NCBI GenBank assembly: GCA_016873495.1
Contig: VGXC01000027.1
Location: 1-44,856, forward strand
Direction: 5' to 3'
Source: Nitrospira sp.
Lineage (GTDB): Bacteria; Nitrospirota; Nitrospiria; Nitrospirales; Nitrospiraceae
Length of the DNA stretch: 44,856 nt
Below, piece after piece: positions 40,889-44,856 of the stretch. Below the pieces are notes generated by a model. It was not told the DNA's origin. It did not search any database and worked only from the letters and a program-made list of their open reading frames with translations. The position numbers were made by a program, and so were the translations under genes. The number at the start of each line of letters is the position of its first letter. The first letter of the stretch is position 1.

Positions 40889-43347
40889 TGAGGCCACGCC
40901 ACCGCCGCACCAGACAGGTCCGCGCCACCGCCGCCGTCCTGCTGCTGGCCCTGGCCGGCTGCGCGCTGCCGCCGCAGCCGACGCTACCGATCCATCCGGG
41001 GTTGGGCGAAGCGCCCCCCCTCGCGCAGGCCGCGCCCCCGGCGACGGCGGAGGGGATCGCCCCGGTGGACTATTGGAAGGACGTGCAGCCGATCCTCGAA
41101 CGCCGCTGCGTCGTCTGCCACGGCTGCTACGATGCCCCCTGCCAGTTGAACCTCAGCGCCTACGAAGGCCTGACCCGGGGCGCGCATAAGAAACCGGTCT
41201 ACGACACCGCCAGGCTCCTGAAGGCGGAACCGACGCGCCTGTTCGTGGACGCCCAGTCGGTTGCCGAGTGGCGCAAGAAGGACTTCTTCCCGGTCCTGGC
41301 CGAACCGGGGCAGCCGACCGAGGCGGCGCGCCAGGCCGGCCTGCTGGCGCGCATGCTGGCGCTCAAGCGGGCCCATCCCCTGCCGGCCCAGTCGCCCCTG
41401 CCCGACTCGTTCGACTTCTCGTTGAACCGCGACCAGCAATGTCCCACCGAGACCCAGTTCGACGGCTTTGCCAAGAAGCATCCGCTCTGGGGCATGCCCT
41501 ACGGCCTGCCGGGGGTGACCGAGCGCGAACACGAGACCCTCATCAGGTGGATCGAGCAGGGCGCCCCCTATCGGGAACCGGCTCCCCCGCCGTCCGACTA
41601 TGACGCGCCGGTCCGGGACTGGGAGGCCTTCCTCAACGGCGAGCAGCCCAAGCAGCGGTTGATGAGCCGCTACCTCTACGAGCACTTGCATCTCACCCAT
41701 CTCTATTTTGACGGAATTCCCGACCGGCGCTGGTTCCGCCTGGTCCGCTCCCGCACGGCGCCGGGACAGCCCATCGACCCGATCGCCACGCGCCGCCCTT
41801 ACGACGATCCGGGCCCGGGCCGCTTCTACTACCGGCTCCAGTTGGACCGGTCCAGCCGGCTGGCCAAGACGCACATTCCCTATGCGCTCGGCCCGGCGCG
41901 CAAGCAGCGGTATCAGGAGCTGTTCCTCGACGCCCCCTACGAAGTCCGCTCGCTCCCCTCCTACGATCCGGCCGTCGCCTCCAACCCCTTCATCGCCTTT
42001 CAGGCGCTGCCCGTCCGCTCGCGCTACAAGTTTCTGCTCGACGACGCCCATACCTTCGTCATGCAGTTCATCAAGGGGCCGGTGTGCCGGGGGCCGGTCG
42101 CCTTGGACGTGATCGAAGACCGCTTCTGGATTTTCTTCGTGGACCCGGAGAGCGCCGCCCTCGACCACATCGAGGAGTTTCTGGCGCGCGAGAGCAAGCA
42201 CCTCTACCTGCCGACCGAAGAGGGCACCGGCCGGCTGGGCCTCGTGTCCTGGTTGAAGTACTCCCACATGCAGAACGAGTTCCTCCAGGCCAAACAGGTC
42301 TACCTCGAAAACCTGCAATTGAACGACGAGGCCGCCGAGCTGGCCTTCATCTGGGACGGAAGAGGGTGGAACCGGAACGCGGCCCTGACCGTCTTCCGCC
42401 ATGCCGACAGCGCCTCCGTCGTGCAAGGCTTCGTCGGCGACAATCCGAAAACGGCCTGGCTCCTCTCCTACGATCTGTTCGAGCGGATCTACTACTTGCT
42501 GGTCGCCGGCTTCGACGTCTTCGGCTTCGCGGGGCACCAGCTCGACACACGCCTCTACATGGACTTCCTGCGCATGGAGGGGGAATTCAACTTCCTGCTG
42601 CTGCTGCCTATGCAGATGCGGGAAAAGGAGCGGGACTACTGGTACCGGGACGCGCACCAGTCGGTGAAAGACTATGTCTACGGCAGCCGCATCCACTTCG
42701 ACTACGAAAGCGGCATCCCCTACCGGACCAACAGGCCCAAGGAGGAGCTTTTCGACCTCCTGCGCCAGCGGCTCACCGGCTCGCTGAACCAGGCCTACGA
42801 TCTCCAGGGCGAACCGGACGCGGAACTGCGCAAACAACTGACCGAACTGGCTCGGCTCAAGGGCCGGGCCCTGCAATGGCTGCCCGAAGTCATGTTCCTA
42901 GCCGTCACGGAGGAGGCAGGGCCGGAGAACCGAACAGAGGATCGCCCGGAGATGCGCCCCGCGAATCAGCCGGAGATTCGGCCGGAGATTCGAGCCGACC
43001 GCCTCTACACCGTGATCCACGACGAGGCGTACAGCAACATCGCCTCGCTCTTCAACCTGGAGGCGCGCCGCCTGCCGGATGAAGACGCCCTGACCCTCAC
43101 GCGCGGCATCGTCGGCGCCTACCCCAACGCCTTCTACAAGGTCGAGTGGGCCAAGCTGCCCGAATTCACCGCGGCCATCGCCGGCCTCGGGAGCGAAGAA
43201 GACTACCGGAAGTTCGTCGAGCGCTTCGGTGTGCGCCGGACCAGCCCCGACTTCTGGCCGCACAGCGACCAGTTGCACCAGGCCTACCGCCGGACCACCC
43301 CGATCGAATCGGGCCTGTTCGACTACAACCGGCTGGAGAATCGGTAG
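40885..43347 (+). CDS. cti: Fatty-acid cis/trans isomerase (CTI)
   Basis: An 820-residue exported heme protein that converts cis-unsaturated membrane fatty acids to trans without ATP or NAD(P)H, hardening the membrane under solvent or heat stress. The lipobox LAGC at Cys26 follows the signal peptide, and a heme c motif CVVCHGC (Cys75-Cys78-His79) lies in the N-terminal domain, as in Pseudomonas CTI. Other blocks seen are GMPYGLPGVTEREHETLIRW, SLPSYDPAVASNPFIAFQAL and a long C-terminal domain including FNLEARRLPDEDAL. Length agrees with the family. It is coupled to the alcohol dehydrogenase and lies 8 kb from the desaturase that makes its substrate. Confidence 0.93.
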   Translation: MMRPRHRRTRQVRATAAVLLLALAGCALPPQPTLPIHPGLGEAPPLAQAAPPATAEGIAPVDYWKDVQPILERRCVVCHGCYDAPCQLNLSAYEGLTRGAHKKPVYDTARLLKAEPTRLFVDAQSVAEWRKKDFFPVLAEPGQPTEAARQAGLLARMLALKRAHPLPAQSPLPDSFDFSLNRDQQCPTETQFDGFAKKHPLWGMPYGLPGVTEREHETLIRWIEQGAPYREPAPPPSDYDAPVRDWEAFLNGEQPKQRLMSRYLYEHLHLTHLYFDGIPDRRWFRLVRSRTAPGQPIDPIATRRPYDDPGPGRFYYRLQLDRSSRLAKTHIPYALGPARKQRYQELFLDAPYEVRSLPSYDPAVASNPFIAFQALPVRSRYKFLLDDAHTFVMQFIKGPVCRGPVALDVIEDRFWIFFVDPESAALDHIEEFLARESKHLYLPTEEGTGRLGLVSWLKYSHMQNEFLQAKQVYLENLQLNDEAAELAFIWDGRGWNRNAALTVFRHADSASVVQGFVGDNPKTAWLLSYDLFERIYYLLVAGFDVFGFAGHQLDTRLYMDFLRMEGEFNFLLLLPMQMREKERDYWYRDAHQSVKDYVYGSRIHFDYESGIPYRTNRPKEELFDLLRQRLTGSLNQAYDLQGEPDAELRKQLTELARLKGRALQWLPEVMFLAVTEEAGPENRTEDRPEMRPANQPEIRPEIRADRLYTVIHDEAYSNIASLFNLEARRLPDEDALTLTRGIVGAYPNAFYKVEWAKLPEFTAAIAGLGSEEDYRKFVERFGVRRTSPDFWPHSDQLHQAYRRTTPIESGLFDYNRLENR

Positions 43348-43513
43348 GAAAGAAAGGCCGTGACGTGGGAGAAGGGGGTGACTCCCGACCCCCGATGTTG
43401 CCTCCTCAGATTCACTCCTCGATCCCTCTACTGCTGCTCTACACCTTCAAGACTTTGTCGCCATAGCTCATCCCGTCGTCGTGGACGACGCGGGAAGAAG
43501 CCTCGCGGGGCAG
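43348..43513. other. Intergenic region after the isomerase gene
   Basis: A hairpin GGGGG-N10-CCCCC lies near 43374-43393. On the minus strand the text DDGMSYGDKVLKV ends at a stop near 43455, which may be the decayed 3' end of the small exported gene at 43545-43670. No other gene is recognised. Confidence 0.35.
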
Positions 43514-43548
43514 TCCCTCCTCTCTCCCTCTCGCCTATCACCTCTCAC
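43514..43548 (-). repeat. Heptamer array of five imperfect units (array E)
   Basis: On the minus strand it reads GTGAGAG, GTGATAG, GCGAGAG, GGAGAGA, GGAGGGA in succession. Its first unit contains the stop codon of the small exported gene, so it may have interrupted a longer coding sequence. Confidence 0.6.
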
Positions 43549-43670
43549 GGTTCACCGCCCCAAGGGGCAAGCAAGGCGTCCGGCTCGGCCCGGTCGCTCC
43601 CGGCCGAGGCATGGGCGGAGAGGGTCAGGATTAAGAAAAGCGCGGCGAGAAGTCGGACTGGCCGTTTCAT
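43545..43670 (-). CDS. Tiny exported peptide or interrupted secreted protein
   Basis: A 41-residue reading frame (ATG 43670, TGA 43545-43547) encodes a convincing signal peptide, MKRPVRLLAALFLILTLSAH, cleaved near ASA, and then only about 18 mature residues. AGAGGTGG lies upstream of the ATG. Just past the stop, in another frame, HDDGMSYGDKVLKV resembles the end of a protein. Because array E sits exactly at the stop, the gene may once have been longer. It may also be a genuine small secreted peptide. Expression cannot be judged from sequence. Confidence 0.4.
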   Translation of the reverse strand: MKRPVRLLAALFLILTLSAHASAGSDRAEPDALLAPWGGEP

Positions 43671-43760
43671 GGACCACCTCTTCGACCGTGGCGCGGAGAG
43701 GGCGTAGGTCAATGACGACAGTGTAAGCCGGTTGGCATAGATCTCGGTGAAAGAAAGGCA

Positions 43761-43793
43761 GGAAATAAAATGGGGGCGTCTTGCGACACCCCC
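43761..43793 (-). terminator. Rho-independent terminator with GCAA tetraloop
   Basis: On the minus strand GGGGGTGTC, loop GCAA, GACGCCCCC forms a 9-bp stem (one wobble pair), then ATTTTATTT. It follows the PIN-domain gene that stops at 43867, which it should terminate. Confidence 0.78.
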
Positions 43794-43866
43794 CTGCTCC
43801 CCCCCAAATAAGGCCCGCCCGCGTATCCGCCGGCGTGAAGCATCTCAACAGAGACGCCGCAGGCTT

Positions 43867-44307
43867 TCAGGAGGACAGATAGTCTTCTGGCCGCTTGCAG
43901 GGAATCAGCGTGGCGATAGCGCGAAAGTGAGCATCGTATGTCACAATCGCATCGAAATGATGCACGGAAGCTGCCACCGCATGCGGCAGATCGCTGGAGT
44001 CTCGCAGGGCTCTGAACTTTCTGGCGTGCACGCCCCGTTCAATCAGCGACACGAAGGGCAACAGCACTAACGGGAGGGAGAGAATCTTCTCTGGGGCAGC
44101 CTTTCCGTAAACAGCGCCCGTGGCGAAATCCGGCGCATTCTCTATGGCAAAGAGGTAGACCTCGTGGAGGGCATAGAAAGAGGTAGCACCTGGCAGGTCT
44201 CCGGTTCTGATTCGGGCGAACAAAGCTTTGGTGGCAGTTGCGCGGGTGGGTTCGACGGTCTGGGTTAATGTATGGGCCAGCAGGACAGAGGTATCAATGT
44301 AGAGTAC
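43867..44307 (-). CDS. PIN-domain (VapC-like) protein without a standard start codon
   Basis: The open frame runs from just after a TAG at 44308-44310. It encodes LYIDTSVLLAHTLTQTVEPT, then FARIRTGDLPGATSFYALHE and HAVAASVHHFDAIVTYDAHF. The PIN pattern is complete: the first Asp in IDTSV, Glu in LHEVYLF, and later Asp residues in HHFDAIVTYD. The first codon is GTA, then CTC, so no ATG, GTG or TTG lies before the essential IDTS. Either an ATT or CTG start is used, or a start codon was lost. The later TTG at 44223 would remove the active-site Asp. A terminator follows at 43761-43793. Possibly a damaged toxin. Confidence 0.6.
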   Translation of the reverse strand, partial: VLYIDTSVLLAHTLTQTVEPTRATATKALFARIRTGDLPGATSFYALHEVYLFAIENAPDFATGAVYGKAAPEKILSLPLVLLPFVSLIERGVHARKFRALRDSSDLPHAVAASVHHFDAIVTYDAHFRAIATLIPCKRPEDYLSS

Positions 44308-44478
44308 CTAGCGTGTTACAGTCCGTTTCTGTCCTGGCCTCTTATGGCGGGTCGTCTGGAGGTTGAGTTCAGAGGCTGAGATTCGCTTCAGGCTTTCCTT
44401 GCGGGCGACATGAAGGAGCCGAGAGATGGACTTACCTTCGACGTATTGACCATGGCCTGCTGCCGGTTTCAAAGACAC
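44308..44478 (-). pseudogene. Truncated partner (possible antitoxin) cut by the IS3 element
   Basis: The frame immediately before the PIN gene, ending at TAG 44308-44310, encodes GQYVEGKSISRLLHVARKES, then LKRISASELNLQTTRHKRP, a small basic protein placed where an antitoxin is expected. Its N-terminus would lie inside the insertion sequence, and the only in-frame start (GTG 44476-44478) belongs to the IS left end. It is therefore probably the C-terminal part of an antitoxin truncated by insertion. The family is not recognised. Confidence 0.45.
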
Positions 44479-44504
44479 CGAGTTAGGTGTATGAATGAAA
44501 CCGG
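44463..44504 (+). promoter_or_regulatory. Hairpin overlapping the transposase ribosome site
   Basis: CCGGTTTC (44463-44470) pairs with GAAACCGG (44497-44504), and an inner ACACC/GGTGT stem surrounds GAGTTA. The last two bases belong to the GGAGG ribosome site of orfA, so read-through transcripts from outside could be poorly translated, as in other insertion sequences. Confidence 0.55.
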
Positions 44505-44513
44505 AGGTGAGGC

Positions 44514-44804
44514 ATGGAGCGACGCAAGTTTACGCGAGAGTTTAAACTGGAGGCCGTGAAGCTGATTCAGGAACGCGGGGTGGCAGTGGCACAAGCCGCG
44601 CGTGATTTGGGCGTGCACGGGACGGTGTTGCGCCGATGGGTGCAGGAGTGTGTCGCCGATTCGCCGCAGGCCTTCCCGGGCCAGGGGCAGATGAAGCCCG
44701 ATCAGTTTGAGATCGAGCGCCTCCGCCGTGAGGTGACCAAGCTCAAGGCCGAGCGGGACATTCTAAAAAAAGCCGCGGCCTACTTCGCGAAGGAGTCGCT
44801 GTGA
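44514..44804 (+). CDS. IS3-family transposase OrfA
   Basis: A 96-residue helix-turn-helix protein: MERRKFTREFKLEAVKLIQE, then GVAVAQAARDLGVHGTVLRR and a leucine-zipper-like IERLRREVTKLKAERDILKK. This is the DNA-binding component of an IS3-family element. Slippery A7 at 44765-44771 (codons CTA AAA AAA) precedes GCC. A -1 slip there fuses OrfA to the OrfB frame (SRGLLREGVAVKFGFIVK), giving the OrfAB transposase as usual in this family. OrfB proper starts at GTG 44801, is only partly in the window, and its catalytic DDE domain lies outside. Confidence 0.88.
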   Translation: MERRKFTREFKLEAVKLIQERGVAVAQAARDLGVHGTVLRRWVQECVADSPQAFPGQGQMKPDQFEIERLRREVTKLKAERDILKKAAAYFAKESL

Positions 44805-44856
44805 AGTTCGGCTTCATCGTGAAGCACCGGGGGCTCTGGCCGACGGCGTGGTTGTG
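44801..44856 (+). CDS. IS3-family transposase OrfB, 5' end only
   Basis: The frame from GTG 44801 encodes MKFGFIVKHRGLWPTAWL, the usual start of the integrase-like OrfB, in the -1 frame relative to OrfA. The window ends after 18 codons, so no catalytic residues can be assessed. Expression probably depends on the A7 slip at 44765-44771. Confidence 0.7.
   Translation, partial: MKFGFIVKHRGLWPTAWL

Larger units (their letters stand above)
44461..44856 (+). mobile_element. Left end of an IS3-family insertion sequence
   Basis: The element begins near TGCCGGTTTC at 44461, contains orfA (44514-44804) and the start of orfB in the -1 frame, and continues past the window end. The terminal inverted repeat is not proven because the right end is missing. 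The left boundary falls inside the truncated gene at 44308-44478. Confidence 0.7.

Noticed and set aside
40984..42876. 630-codon minus-strand frame opposite the cis/trans isomerase
   Set aside because: The plus-strand gene has lipobox, heme site and full CTI pattern; the antisense frame is compositional.
1..44856. CRISPR arrays, tRNA and rRNA genes
   Set aside because: No regularly spaced identical repeats and no cloverleaf with an anticodon arm and T-loop consensus were found on reading; small degenerate tRNAs cannot be excluded without a scan.

Overview
The window looks like a piece of chromosome from a GC-rich, Gram-negative, respiring environmental bacterium, most likely a Nitrospirota member close to Nitrospira. 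This is inferred from the mix of lipoproteins, c-type cytochromes, HDOD/GGDEF modules, an NCS2 permease, bactofilin and a fatty-acid cis/trans isomerase; no rRNA, tRNA or diagnostic marker is present to prove it. No CRISPR array, tRNA or rRNA was seen.

Layout. 1-1950 is visibly more AT-rich than the rest and carries a caspase-like lipoprotein and a second lipoprotein. 1985-6650 is an accessory patch: a decayed lipoprotein fragment, a Phd-led three-gene toxin-antitoxin-like operon with its own promoter, two paralogous lipoproteins, a frameshifted SYLF-domain gene, a YfcE-type phosphoesterase, a ParE/RelE-type pair and a VapBC pair. The VapBC pair lies between two copies of the 3' end of the neighbouring M48 protease gene. 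6707-12180 holds the M48 protease, an AIM24-family protein, a Tat-exported amidohydrolase, a structured leader with a strong terminator ahead of a small secreted protein, and a purine permease.

12200-18831 is a two-component region: a YfiR homologue, a CHASE8-type hybrid kinase with two receivers and an HPt domain, a broken response regulator, an insertion-sequence remnant, and a second hybrid kinase whose phospho-accepting histidine is replaced by alanine. After a DedA protein and a Gfo/Idh/MocA oxidoreductase, 20856-25227 is a compact signalling cluster: REC-GGDEF, then two tandem copies of a small HD-GYP-N-terminus-like protein plus an HDOD protein, then a degenerate REC-GGDEF.

25278-33301 contains adenine deaminase, a bestrophin-like membrane protein, and an electron-transfer operon (lipoprotein cytochrome c, monoheme cytochrome fused to a predicted outer-membrane barrel, SHOCT lipoprotein, glycine/tyrosine-rich lipoprotein), followed on the same strand by a further lipoprotein pair. 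33578-43347 is envelope and housekeeping: bactofilin behind a sigma-54-like promoter, acyl-lipid desaturase, an RRM protein, a Cache-PAS-GAF sensor without an output domain, phosphoglucomutase with a good promoter and structured leader, YacG, a zinc alcohol dehydrogenase, and a heme-containing cis/trans isomerase. The right end has a PIN-domain gene without a normal start codon, a truncated partner, and the left end of an IS3-family element.

Five short intergenic arrays of imperfect 7-8 nt words, three of them arranged as hairpins, recur across the window and are not explained by the genes. Antisense open frames longer than 400 codons opposite several genes are shadows of high GC codon usage and are left out.
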